DNA of 64,000 nucleotides. Source: Lentinula raphanica. Its lineage: Eukaryota > Basidiomycota > Agaricomycetes > Agaricales > Omphalotaceae. The translations under genes were made by a program, and so were the position numbers. Under the pieces are notes generated by a model. The model did no database searches. It was given only the letters and a program-made list of their open reading frames with translations, and was not told the DNA's origin. Location of the stretch: contig JANVFP010000012.1 of the NCBI GenBank assembly GCA_027919835.1, positions 1,178,001 through 1,242,000 on the forward strand, in the 5' to 3' direction. Numbering within the stretch: position 1 is the first letter of the stretch; each line of letters opens with the position of its first letter. Below are positions 21,801 to 33,557 of this stretch, piece after piece.

Positions 21801-23802
21801 GACAGACTTGAAGCAGATAATGTAACAGAAACGACGAAACATGACAAAAAAAGTAAAAGCAAAGGCGGTGAGCGCAAAGTCCGCTCCGCTCGCTGCCCAG
21901 TTTCGCCGGTAAAACAGCGTCACAGCCGAATCGCAACGGATGTTACACCAACTCCTGCGTCTCAAACACTCACCTGGGTTACAACCCGCAAATCGATGAT
22001 TTGAACCTCAGTCAAATATCTCTCGTGCTCCTTATCATCTCCGCTTGAATAAAAGGATGTTCCCCTGCCACCGTCCATTTGAATGGTTCTTCGCCGATAT
22101 TGTTTCGTGAAACCGTCTTTCGGTACTCCCTTGTCCTTCGAATTCTTGCGCAGCTGCTGGCTCGTTCGCCTTGATGGGATTGCGCTATACGTTTGATGTA
22201 CGTGTTGCAGATCCTCTGATACCCGTCTTTGATAATACTTGACAAAATCAACTTCACCTTCTGATGAAGATTCTGCTGACGCCGAATCGTAGTCCCCCTC
22301 GTACCCGTGCAAGTGATCTGCTCAAGAGAGAGTCCGAATAGATATATTAAGGTTAGTCCTTGTAAGGTAAGTGTACAACAGCTGTAACTACGCACTGCTG
22401 TAGTCCTCGGTGTCAGAGCCTGTCTCGTCCCAATGGCTCTCGTTTTCAACAGTCTCCAGTGACTTTAGATTACCAAAGGCAAGTGTAGAAATACTAAGAG
22501 GCCTTCTTGACAATACAGATTCCCCCGAGTCCGTTTGTATAGTGCCAAGAGAAGATCTCTGTCGTCTCGAGGGAGTTTTCCCTGGAGAGCCTGATGGACT
22601 CTGCTTCGATACTCTGGTCTCTGCTGGAATAGATAAACCAGTGGCAGATGATACTGACGAGGGCGAGAGCCCAAAGTCACGGTCGAAAGAGGCAGAGAGT
22701 GGAGATTGAGGAATAAGCCTCGGAAGTTGTGGCAAAGCGTCCGAATTAGAAGATGTTGGCTGCTGTAAGTGTGTCCCATTTTTATCATCTTCAGCGGGTG
22801 TTATGAGAATTCCAGCTGGACTTTGCCGCCGATAGCCATTTCGACGTGAGACTTCATCAATACTGACATCTTGCACAGCGACATTGGCAGGAGTACTAGC
22901 ACTGCCAACATCAACATAGCCCTATGGGAAAGCATTCGGTCAATAAAACTCTCCCACTATGTCCATCCTGATTCGACACGCGCGACAGATCGTACTCACC
23001 TCTGTTGATTTTGATATGTGTTCCATTGCAAAGGGTCTGCTATATGCTTCATCTTCTTTGAGAGCATATGATAAAGCAGATGCTGAAGAAGAGGATCTCG
23101 ACGAAACAGATTGTTTCGCGGAAGAAGCAGATGAACGTGTTGAGGTAACACTGCGTTTGGATTCTAGACAAGAAACCGAGTACGGATGGCCCTTTTTTGA
23201 ATCAGATTCATGTTCCTCGAGTTCGTCTAGATACAAGACGGACACCTCAGACGAAGGAGCAGGACATGAGCTCGGAACTGGTGCCGCAGGCAGTACTATG
23301 CCAGCGGGACGTACATCCAAAGGACGTGAATCATACTCCCGATCTGTCAGTACCGTGTCAGCACTCAAATCATGCTCTTCCTCCTGCTCTTCTTCTTCTT
23401 CAAATGCCATCCTCAGAAAGGATGACCCCACGCGTTCCTCTAGACCCTGACTGCTCCAAGTCCGAGTGCTCGTTCGGCTATACTGCGATGAACTTGGGCT
23501 GAGAGGCTGAGGGGTATGTCTTGGGGTATTTCTTCTTGGTATATCACTCCCGTTCCTGTCTTTGCGAGGATCCTCAACGAGTGAAGCGCGTCCTCCTTGC
23601 GGAATAGCTCTCCCAGCACGTCTTCCGCACTAAGGACCTTCAAACGCCGTGCGGCTTTCCGGCCTAGAGCATCCCGACTAGTCGCGTAAGTATCAGGCGG
23701 TGCACTACAGTGACCAGGGTTGCGAGAGTGAGTTGGCTTGGATTGTGTGATAGAGGGAGGCCGTGAACGTTCACGAGTTTGGTGAGCTCGTTGTACCTCC
23801 AT
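18858..23802 (-). CDS. Large low-complexity protein with repeated KL-x-FG motifs
   Basis: Eight-exon model, roughly 1,450 residues. The last seven exons are 23000 upward to about 23615, 22921-22396, 22317-21974, 21759-21527, 21475-19873, 19790-18963 and 18914-18858. The junction between exon 1 (ATG at 23802) and exon 2 is uncertain. Intron 21760-21973 is unusually long at 214 nt and may hide a small exon. Most of the protein is Ser/Pro/Arg-rich and disordered. Three short ordered islands look related: RKSRKLAQVFGQTP, REKLAKLHRFLGSRVPAGLV and RRAAKLTQFFGVNYRDL. The end (EAEDLLMKLRTLKGKR) is helical. I do not recognise the family. The composition resembles cytoskeletal or cell-polarity scaffolds, but this is only an impression. 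Confidence 0.7.
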
Positions 23803-24944
23803 TCCTAATCAAACTCTGCGAGTCACAAGGTGAAGGTGGAATTTGAAGACTCAACTCAGAGGAGAGAATGGGGTGTAGCAGTTGGGATTTGTAGGAAGGA
23901 TCAGTTCGAGACTGAATCAGTGCGTAAGGAATGAGAATAACGAACGACTGCAGGTTTTCAGGTCCTGCGACACTGATTTGATATGAAGAGAGGGAGTAGG
24001 ACAAGCTTATTTTCGAGACGATGATAGGACCTGCATTTAACGGAACGAACGAGACACGTTAGCGTGAATTATTACGAATATCGCGCGGCCACTGAGAACC
24101 AGCGACTACGCAAAAGTGTCAAACCAAACAGATCACGGCAAGGAATTATCGCACTCGAAAAAATGTCAAGCGGAAAAAAGTTTTGACGACGAAAGCCAAA
24201 AACCGCATTATCAGCGTTTTTGAAAATTTAGAATAACGCCACTCATTTCATTATACGAGAACAACGAGAAGAATCAGTATAACATCACTGAGAACGCTAG
24301 AACCACGAACTAATCCAAGACGCTAAACGGAATGGAACGGATGTCAACCGTATACGACAGCCTGAACGCGACGCCCGTTGTCGCTGAAAATGTCATTCGT
24401 GAAAGGAAAGAGTGAAAAAGCGCAGATAAAATCTGATTAAAATTGCCAACTAACGCCGCCTGAAATGAAAAGTTAGCAGTGACTTGTTTGGTGGTAGCAT
24501 GGCAAACCGAGCCACTCGGAGAACCCACAGGAACGCAGCGTAATGTTCGCACAGGAACTAGCGTATATTTTGTTCTGGGCAGTGCAGGCCTGGCTTTGCG
24601 ACAGCTACTTACAACGGATCCCCAAATTTACGGAACAGCCTGAGGCTCGACAATCGGGCGTGTTTCGGATCAGTCTGGATCGAGAAGCGTCTTTTGTGAT
24701 CCTTTCCAGTCCTCTCTACTTTGATTTGAATAGCTGTTGGCTCGTTGAGATCTGCATGCTCGCTGCGGTAAAACCCTGCTCTGTCAGTCACTTCAAATCG
24801 AGGTATCAAAAAACAGGTATGATCCGAACATGTGATGTCGAAAAAGAGGCGCTTCATACCTGGATTGCCACTAGGAAGGTAGAGGTAGTACAAATAGCCA
24901 ACGATCAACTGATATCGCAGATATACCCCAATATTCGGGAGACT
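23803..24944. other. Intergenic between two minus-strand genes
   Basis: This 1.14-kb gap holds the promoter of the large low-complexity gene and the golgin 3' end. After the golgin stop the same frame stays open for 111 codons (down to 24612). A GTAAGT donor at 24612 could join it to 24557, but that spliced frame soon stops. I could not build a convincing gene. The stretch 24030-24300 is AT-rich. Confidence 0.4.
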
Positions 24945-27900
24945 TTATAGAATTACTAGGTCTCCCCGACACGAACTACACCAGAACACATGTGAATCAT
25001 CCATGAATTGTAGTCGATGCTTATGATGGGGGTATATTGAGCCAGTATTTGAACCTTGACCTAGAGAGGATTCGGATTGTACCGGAGACAAGGGCCTAGC
25101 ATTCTGTGAGTGTGCGGAGGCAGCGGCAAGTTCGCTCTCTATCCTCGCTTTGAGCATCGTCAAACTCGTTTTTCGTTTGTGTCTCGTCTCCGGAGAGAGG
25201 TTGTGCTCGATGGCGGAGCGAGCCAAGGCGGAAGGTTTGGTCGGATGAGAACCAGCAATGCTCTGAGCTCGACTGGACGGTCTGGAGGGAAGAGCACCAG
25301 CTAAAGGGGAGAACGCTCTCTTCGGATCAGTCTGATACCCTGCAAGTTGGTCCTCCAAGGCAGCGACTTGTTTCATCAGAGCATGCGACCTAGCTTCCGC
25401 GTCATACAACGATTCCTCTAGAGACCGCACGTGGGATTGTGACGAAGACAATTCGAGTTTCAGAGAGGCAAGCACCTCGTCGTTTAATTCGTCTTTCAGA
25501 GAATGAGGCTTGTCGGGGAAAGCGCTGGAAATTGAAGTTCGAAGACGCAGACGTTCCAGTTCTTCGTCTTTCAAAGCAATCTCTGAGCGCAGTGCTTCTA
25601 TCTCGTTCTGTGCAACATCGAGGAACGACTTGTCCTCCGACTAGTGAGAGGAAGTTAGGATGAGCAAGTAGAAACACAATTTTCGAATGCATACTTGGTC
25701 GTCTTGCCGTTGATATATCTCATGCTGTAGTGATGCAAGCTCCTCGGACTGAACAGATGCCAGTTCTTGAAGTCTTGCAATTTCTTCGGCCTGTTGTATG
25801 GCTTCAGTCTGTCGTGCGGCGTGTTCAGCCTCGAGTGATCTGGCTTTTGCCAGAGCCTCGTCCAGTTCGGCCTGTAACTGGCTATAAGCCAACTGCAGTT
25901 CCGAGTTGTTATCTTGAGTGAATATGCGCTCCTTCTCCCTTTCTGAAAGCAGATCCTGTAATCTCTTCTCTGATGCCTCAAGATCGGTTCGGGCTTCTTC
26001 CAGAGACAGCTCCAGTTGTCCAATTGTGTTTTCTTGACTCTGTATCACATTCTCCAATTCTGACGCCTTTTCAGTAAGTTCTAGCTTGATGCCGGTGAGT
26101 TCCACTATTTTAGGCCTCATCTCATTCAATGAGTGCATGAGATTTGTCCCTTCCTCCTGCAGCTCCCTTTGAGTTCTTTCCGCATCCTCCGCACGTCTGT
26201 GCGCGATTTTCGCCTCGTTGTGCACGGTCTGTAACTGTTTCGAGCTGGCCGCTAGTTCGTTGGCTGCGTTTGTCAGCTCTCCTTGTAAGAGCAATAGGGC
26301 TTTCTGTGCAGTATCTAGCTCCGTTCGCAACGTAGTCTTCTCATTTGAGATCTCCTCTCGCTCGGCAATGCGTTTCGCGAGTTGTGCCTCTACGTTCTGA
26401 TGTGAGGCCTGGAGGTTGGTGTGTTTGGTTTTCCATTCCTCTTCTTGTTCAATGAACGACTGTATGCGAGAGTCCTGCAGGTCTCTCTCGGATCTAAGAG
26501 CAGAATGTGACTGTCAAAGCATATCAATGTAAAGATAAAGGGCCGAATGAGCTTTGATTTTGAAAGACTGACTTGCTTGAGCTTCGAGAGCTGGAACTCA
26601 AGATCGTCCGCACGATCCTGCGTATTCTTGACCGAAGCTTCCAAACGCTCGACGCGGTCATCACTCTGTATCTGTTCCTCCAATTCGCGAACCCGTCGGC
26701 GGTGTTTCTCGGCCTCTTTACGAATGGTGATCAAAGAACCGTTCGCTATCTGTAGTTGACGCTCCTACAGCCATAATTTGATTTCATCAGGGAAAAGAGC
26801 GAGCAAAGGTTTGTGACGAACCTGATCCTTCGCTTTATCTGTCAATTCTCTCTCTGTATGTTCTTGATTCTGTAGTCTGACAGTGTATTCTTGAAGTTCA
26901 GATCGGAGTTGTTGTAGGTGATCCTCGAGATTGGTTGTCTTCATCTGTTCTTCAGAGAGCAGACGTTCAGCCTCCTGGGCATCTGTTTATGTAAAATCGT
27001 TGAGACTGTGACATTCAAGAAATAAGACAGATAACTGTACGAGATTCTGCGCCTGATAGACGTTCAAGATCAGATGTCAAGGAGGCCTTTTCCGACACAA
27101 GTAAAGAAATTGTTTGTTGTTCATTCCGAAGCGAGATCTCGAATTCAGTTTGAAGTTGCTGCAATTGTTGTTCCAGCTCGCTGGAGTGTCCGCGTTGTTT
27201 GTCCAAGGCCAACTCAGTCTGCTCTAATTCTGATTCACGTCTGTGAATGAAAGCATAGGGTAATTTACCGACCACGTACTGGAGCTAGTAGCATTGAGAG
27301 TTCCAGTGAGATCACTTTTCAGATGCTCGTAGTCTGCCTTCAAAGCAGCCTCTGAGCGTGATAGCTCTACGAACTGGTTGAGTGAACACAATAAAGCAGT
27401 CTTGACAGAACCCACTAGCTTTCTCCGCCTCGAGCTCTGCCAATGTGGTCTTCATGTTCTTATTCTCCGCTATGAGGTTAGCTTCTGCCCGCTGAAGATC
27501 TGAGGATATTGAGACCGAGTAAAGAAATTGATACATGAAAGGACGCATACTGGATTTCAAAGCCTCAGCCTGCGTCAAGTTAACCCGTAGTGTATCCACT
27601 TCGGCATTGACCAAAGCATGATGGCTAGTCAAATCTAGTATTCTGTACTTCAATCCTTGCATGAATATAATATAGTGCAGTGCATATTCACCAGACTTCG
27701 CCTTCTCCGATTGTTCCAGCTCTAATTTCAGAGTTCTCTTCTCAGCTTGAGCACTGACATTCAGAGACTCTGACTTCCTAAGCTCAGTAGCAAGAGTCTC
27801 GTTCTGTGCTTTCAGAGAGTCTATGATATTTTGTAGTTCTGCAGCTCTGGTGTCATGAAACTTGGTGTTGACGAAGAGGGTAAGTGCTGCGTACCGGCCT

Positions 27901-28443
27901 GCTCTTTGGACAACTGCTCTATCTGGGCACTGGATGTATCATTTTCCTTGAGCCAGGAAATCTCTCCTTGTGACCGATGGCCATTTGCCGACACTATAGT
28001 AGCAGAATTTGGAGAAGTAACGGCAGAATCGGTGAAGACAATTGCTGTCGGAGGTGGTGCTGGAGGTGGAGATCCCGCTCGAGGTAAAGTATTCAGCCAA
28101 GACGCGTCCGTAGCATCTCCACTAGTGAATCTATTTGAAGACTGTTAGTACAGCGCCATATACACGATGATGTCGCAAGAGATGCGTACACATCACTCAA
28201 GTCTCGTTTCTGTTCGTCGAGGGGTGCTTCAGATACCGGCTCTGGTGGTGCTGGAGAAAACGCGCGCTCGCTGACTGGTGAGGTTATTCCTGGAGTATGT
28301 GAAGAAGGAGTGCCAGATTTCTTGGCCTGACGCTTCTTGAGCTGAAATCTTAGTTAAGCGTCATATACGCTTTGTGAACAGAACGGTGCATGTACCATAG
28401 CCTTTGCACGAGCAGCCTTTGCAGCACGATCGTCTTCCGACAT
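24945..28443 (-). CDS. Golgin-like coiled-coil protein (GM130/Bug1-type)
   Basis: A multi-exon gene with about ten short introns, roughly 900-1,000 residues. Exon 1 is 28443-28396 (MSEDDRAAKAARAKAM), then LKKRQAKKSGTPSSHTPG. This basic N terminus resembles that of GM130, which reads RQSKLAAAKKKLREYQQ. A Pro-rich linker (RAGSPPPAPPPTAIV) leads to several hundred residues of heptad-rich coiled coil (QELAS, EELASLQHEIYQ, ELEEQIQSDDRVERLEASV). The C terminus ends VFWCSSCRGDLVIL, a hydrophobic tail like the PDZ ligand with which golgins bind GRASP/Grh1. Such proteins tether vesicles at the cis-Golgi. Coiled-coil similarity is weak evidence, so the call rests on the two termini. The middle exon edges were not all resolved. 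Confidence 0.65.
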
Positions 28444-28973
28444 ATCAGATGATTAAAGATGAGAATTCCACAGATGGAGGTTTGTTTGAACCAGAGGTCT
28501 TACGACCCGGACTCCGAGAAATACTTTACACAGCCGCAAACAAAATAAAATTAAACAGCTCAAGTGAAAATACTCCAAAGTCATTCTGTATTCCGATATG
28601 TAGTTGACTTATGAACTTTTTAACATGATATAGCCAGAAGCAGTAGAAAGAAAATTGTATATGTAGGGAAGACAAACGATAGCGATTTAGGTATACCACG
28701 AGTAAAGAGAACCATGAAACCATGATGTTCAGAAAATATCAAGACAGTGATGAAGGGGGGGGGGGGGGGGGGTACAATAAGAATACTCAAACTTGTAACG
28801 ACAGACTCAGTCCATTCCGACAGGTGCTGAAATATCGCAGGTGGTTCAACGTTGATATAATAGGTGAAGGGGTACCGCAAACAAATGAGTGAATCAAAGT
28901 GAATCAAAGCAGCGGTAAATATGAGAAAAGGGTGATAGTGCCCAGCATGGTGAAATTTGATTCTAAGAATATA
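28444..28973. other. Intergenic with an 18-base G run
   Basis: About 530 bp upstream of the golgin start and downstream of the G-beta stop. It is AT-rich except for an uninterrupted run of 18 G at 28755-28772. No coding frame is supported. Confidence 0.5.
28755..28772 (+). repeat. Homopolymer (G)18
   Basis: Eighteen consecutive G residues, bounded by GAA and TACAAT. The length is likely polymorphic and prone to sequencing error. Possible G-quadruplex on the plus strand. Confidence 0.95.
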
Positions 28974-30240
28974 TCATGCCCACACCTAATACACAATGAC
29001 AGTGAGTATTCCAATTAAATGCTTGAGAAACATATGAGCGTACCCTGAGGGTGCTATCCCAGCTACCAGTGCATAGCGCCATACCGTCAGTGCTGACACC
29101 CAAGCAGCTGACACGATTTTCGTGTCCAGTCAAGACACCAACACGCTCACCCTTGAGTGTATCCCAAACGTTGCAGGTCCAGTCATCATAGCCACCAAAC
29201 AGGATTCGGCCCGAAATAGAAAAGGCTACCGAAGTGATTCCACAAAGGATGTTGTCGTGTATGAAAGTGTTGAGTTCTCGGTCAGCCCGAATATCGAATA
29301 ATCGACAGGAAGCATCATCGGATCCCGTGGCAAAAGCATCACCATTAGGGAAGAACCTAAAACAGATGAGATCAAAGCAAAGTGAAATCAAACGAGATAC
29401 GTACTGTACGGCGTTGATATCAGATTCGTGACCTGTAAACGTTTGGGTAGCACGACCACTTCGAATATCCCATAGTTTGGCAGTCGCATCACACGCGCCG
29501 GAAACAAAAACGTTCTGGTTAGGACCCAGTGATAAGCTATGTCCAAAGTAAGAAAGCAAGTCAAGAATAAGGACAGTAAACCAGAGGACAAACCTCATTA
29601 CATCACCGGTATGGTCACTGAACTCAACGACTCTTACGCCGGCCTCGATATCCCATAGCATACAGGTCATATCTCCAGAGCTGGTCACAATCTGTCTGTC
29701 GTTGAGGAAGCGGCAACAACTGAGATATCCCGAATGAGCGCTGAGCTCTCGTGCACCTCTCATGTTGGTGCCCTCTCGACTGTTGAGGTTATATATAGAG
29801 CAGATGTTGTCAAGACCACCACAGGCGACAAAATTGCCTGAGGGTGAATAAGCGCAAGTCATGACCCAACTGGATCGTAAGGGAATAGCATGGACTTTGT
29901 TAGTGGTGTAGGCATCCCAGACGATAAGTTTTCCGTCTTGAGAAGCGGAAACGAGATGTCTCCTGTCGGCAGCCCAATGCATGGCGTAGATTTTGGCAAG
30001 ATGTCCTCGCAGAGCCCGCCGTGGGCGCATAACAATGCGAGGGAGAGCGTCTACCTCAGCAGCCATTGCACGCACTAGTGAAATCATTGGATGAGAGGCA
30101 CAACGAGACGAGAAAGGTAATTACTCACAGCTAGTATCCGCTGACGACTCTTTCTTTGCACGAATCTTTTCCTTCAAGCTCTCCGCCTCTCTGCGAGCAG
30201 CAGCAATTCGTTCTTGGATATCTCCTTGACTTTGAGACAT
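28974..30240 (-). CDS. gpb1: Heterotrimeric G protein beta subunit
   Basis: Starts at 30240 ([19 protein letters not shown]) with an N-terminal coiled coil that binds G-gamma. The first intron (30075-30128) joins it to [20 protein letters not shown]. Seven WD40 blades follow, visible as LIVWDA, CSIYNL, CMLWDI, AKLWDI, CRLFDI and CNVWDT, each preceded by a GH or equivalent. Introns split codons for S ([13 protein letters not shown]) and Q (INAVQ-FFPNG). The last intron leaves the ending STLRVWA, the canonical C terminus of G-beta. About 350 residues, the usual length. In basidiomycetes this subunit transmits pheromone and nutrient signals to MAP kinase and cAMP pathways. Confidence 0.95.
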
Positions 30241-32422
30241 GGTCGAACTTGATGGAATGAAGAGTGTGTTGGTAAGGGGAAGAGATATAACAAATTTGCT
30301 GTTGGCAGAATGATTAATGATGAGGATGAAGTAAGTGAAAGGAAACTTTCACACACAAGAGGAGAAATGGAGTGCGTGTACGTCAGTCTGGTATAAGGGT
30401 CTACAGCGTGAACACTGTTCTTGCTCGACCTTGATTGTCCACGGACACAACTGAGAATGAGCGACACCGTTGGGTGAGAACGACGAGTATTGATGGGACA
30501 AATGCGAAAAAACGGTCCAGAATGCTGCTTACAAATTAGAGCGCCGCTAGTAGATTTTTACCGGCATGAGATGCCGAATCAATTAAAGGCTCCTCAGGTC
30601 TCCTCCTTGTTCTGAAATCGTAACTTGTGTCAATTTGACTCCTTCGCTCACCACATGAAGTCCCTGTCTAGTTCCATTACGCCGCCGATACCAACTACAA
30701 CCATACACGCAAAACACGCTACCAAACGCTTCCACGGTTCGAATGAAAAACATTGCATGATGCGAGAAACAAAACATTGTCAGTCGGTATCAGGTTCAAA
30801 TGTGGTAGACGAATGTACACGTTCATCACGTTGCACAGCTGCAGCTGCAGCGGGCAATGTCCTTTTTCGAATCCGCCGATCATTGCACAGCGGTAGCATT
30901 GTGTTCGGAAAACTACGAAACTCTTGCTTCGGAAGCCATAGGCCATAATAGATGATCATCACATGCAAGTTTCTGTTTTCCTCGTAGTACCTCAGCTACT
31001 TATAGTCCCCTCTTCTTAGATTGAGAACCCAGGAAATGCACCTGGGTATATTTTTTCCCTCGCCTCTTCCGAGCCTGCGCAATTAATCCCCGTCTGCGTT
31101 ACTTATTATTAGTCCTTAGTAGACGAACATTAGTACACATCGAGATGAGTGGCAATCTTTATGATGATGAGCAGACTCAAAGATCCAGTGGTTGCGGAAA
31201 GAACACAACCGACCAAACGAACACCCCTTGATCTTGTTGGACGAATATACTCAGCGATCGACTCGTAGTTTTCGCGTGAACACGTCGTGAATGACTGCTC
31301 TCTATCACATATGCGTAAGTGCCGATGTTACTTTCGAACGAGTAAACTGTTTCACTAGTGACACGACTTCGAGACGATTCTTGCATTCATTCCCGTGGAT
31401 CATAAGGAAAAATAGTATGAGTAGTATCTCCAATTCATGGTGGTGTACTTTCACATACGTTCACAACATTGGCCAATGACTCTGCTGTTACCGGTATCAT
31501 TCGTCTGGATTCCGATCGAATCTAGCATAATCTCCGGGGCACTGCATCATGATTTCATTGGGTTCTCTCTCTCTCCGCTCATTATCTACGTTCCCGGTAC
31601 GGAAGTCGGAATCTAGAGATATGACTATCCGATAAAACATATCTCTGGCTACGTCGCAGTTTGCACGGCCTCAATGACCCAAAAACTTCGTTCGAAGTTT
31701 GCTTCGCATGCGTTCCGTTCTCGTGAAGTGAAGTTCGACGTTCATCATCTACGTGAAGCCGAACAACTGACTCTTGTTTAGATATTCGAAGAAAATACCC
31801 AGCATGATAGCTTTGCTTTATGTGTAGTCACCGCATTGGAGTCGTTCGCTCCTCGAGATACAGGTGGCTGAAAGTTATGATGACCTGCCACTGACCAAAA
31901 ACACTAATTGAATTAATTTAATAACGCTGACATTAACCCAATTCCAAGATTCTACTGGTCTCTATTGCCTCTGTGTTGAAGTTGCGCAATAATTACAGGT
32001 ACCTTCGCGGGAAGATTCAGGCAGGCTTCTGGTTGCATCACTAGCGCGTCGTGTTTCCTGAGAAGACGGGGCATGAGAAAGACAATCGATATGATGACGA
32101 ATTAGGACCATTTTTATCTGCCATCTAGAACATGCACGATCCGTGCTGCACCTCGAGCGTTTGGTTTTCTGACGGACCTGCTCTACTCCACTCCCCCGGT
32201 ACTCTTCGCTCGAACACAGACAGATTAGCGGTCTCAATACGCAACTATGAATGAAGTCGAGCGATCGTTAGGCGAACTCGCTCACTGCTCGCTCTCGCTA
32301 CAGTTGCTTCTCATTCTCGCTGGCTCGGAGTCTTTGGATGGGTGGGTATAAAAGACTGGTCTACTACACAGTATGTTATACAAGTCAAGTAATCCGTACC
32401 TACAACCGAGCTCACCTCTGGA
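30241..32422. other. Gene-poor region, 2.2 kb
   Basis: Frames here are short and without recognisable domains. Joining them across plausible GT-AG introns gave no conserved protein. A CAGCTGCAGCTGCAG run lies near 30837. It contains the G-beta promoter next to 30240 and the promoter of the first mini-dsRBD gene next to 32423. No tRNA was recognised. Confidence 0.4.
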
Positions 32423-32835
32423 ATGGCTAAAGGTGCGAAATAGATGCTTTGAAGTTGTGGACTACTATTACTTATTGCGATCCGATACTTTAGGAGGAAA
32501 TTCCGCATTGAACAACTGTAAGCTACGATTATCTACATGGTGTTGATCCCTAGTTAAAAGGTCTTATGATCCTCAAAAGTTTTGCAAACCAAGAATCGTC
32601 TTGATGCTTTGAGCTGGGTTGATTCCATTAGCGGACCAAGCCATGCCCCGCAATGGACTTGCGTGTGCAAAAGTGAGAATTCTTGCCCATGATCTTGGAA
32701 TGCTCCTGAAATATTAGGAAACTAGTCGACGGAGAGGTCGTAGCTACAGGCACAGGTCCCCAGAAGCATGTCGCCCGAGACATGGCCGCAAATCTAGCTC
32801 TAACAAAACTCATCGATACCAATTGGGGGGCCTAA
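32423..32835 (+). CDS. Stand-alone double-stranded RNA-binding domain protein, copy 1
   Basis: Four tiny exons (32423-32432, 32494-32517, 32580-32672, 32726-32835) give a 78-residue protein that is almost entirely one dsRBD. Helix 1 is ALNNFLQTKNRLDALSW. The loop GPSHAPQWTCVCKIDGE carries the GPxHxPxW hallmark. The last part, TGTGPQKHVARDMAANLAL, has the G-x-G and basic-A-x-x-x-AA pattern of helix 2. All phases close (10+24+93+110 nt). No second domain or signal is present, so it probably binds structured RNA alone or as a dimer. Three introns lie at the same places and phases as in the copy at 33.6 kb, so the two are paralogues. The RNA target is unknown; a link to silencing or RNA editing would be speculation. 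Confidence 0.8.
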
Positions 32836-33557
32836 CTGAGAGTGACCGGCTGCTTTCCTGAACTCGATGGACATCCAGGATCAATCGCATATCTATATAT
32901 CTGTCTAGAATTCTAGTTTCCAGCATCTAGTCTCAATCTAACTATACTTGTCCAAGCAAAGCTGTTTGTGAAATAGCGTGAACGGCAGTAATACTACTGT
33001 ACTTATCCAACACTCATGGCGTTCATAAGCATCAGACGAAACAACTCGAAGTCAAAGCGGCAACCTCCAAAGATTTGAAAAAAATACAACAAGTTACAAA
33101 CTGCTACAAGTTGATTGGTTTCTATCAGACATACGAAAATTTCCGGACTTCGTTCTTATCCCACTGCATTAAAACGTTATCCGTATCCTGATATGGAAGT
33201 GCAACTTGCATTTCCCTTACAAACGATACGCCTCACTCCCATGACAAGTTTTGCTGTCAATCTATCTCTGGTCGATGACTTCGAGATAGCCGCGCGTCCG
33301 AGTCCCTCTTTCACTCACCCACTTCGTTTTGTATACTTCTTTACGTTCTTAGAAATGCCACAAACAGTAAAGTCAATGAATTCATCGGGTTACTTTTTGA
33401 AAGCCTTGACGCCTGAGGTCATCAGCTTAGATGCACCTAGTAGATGCCGACAATACTTCGATATCTGAAGCTTTGGCTAATGAAAATCTCCCTGCCTTTC
33501 ATCTTGCATAAAAACCCGATGGAACACCAGGTCTTCAGGTTACAGCTCACCTGAAAG
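32836..33557. other. Spacer between the two mini-dsRBD genes
   Basis: About 720 bp. A plus-strand frame of 117 codons (33115-33468) is open but matches nothing I know and has no flanking splice partners that extend it. It should hold the promoter of the second dsRBD gene. Confidence 0.35.

Noticed and set aside
24310..24857. Small two-exon gene on the minus strand downstream of the golgin
   Set aside because: The GTAAGT/CTAG junction does not connect the two open frames in phase. The joined product stops soon and has no recognisable features.
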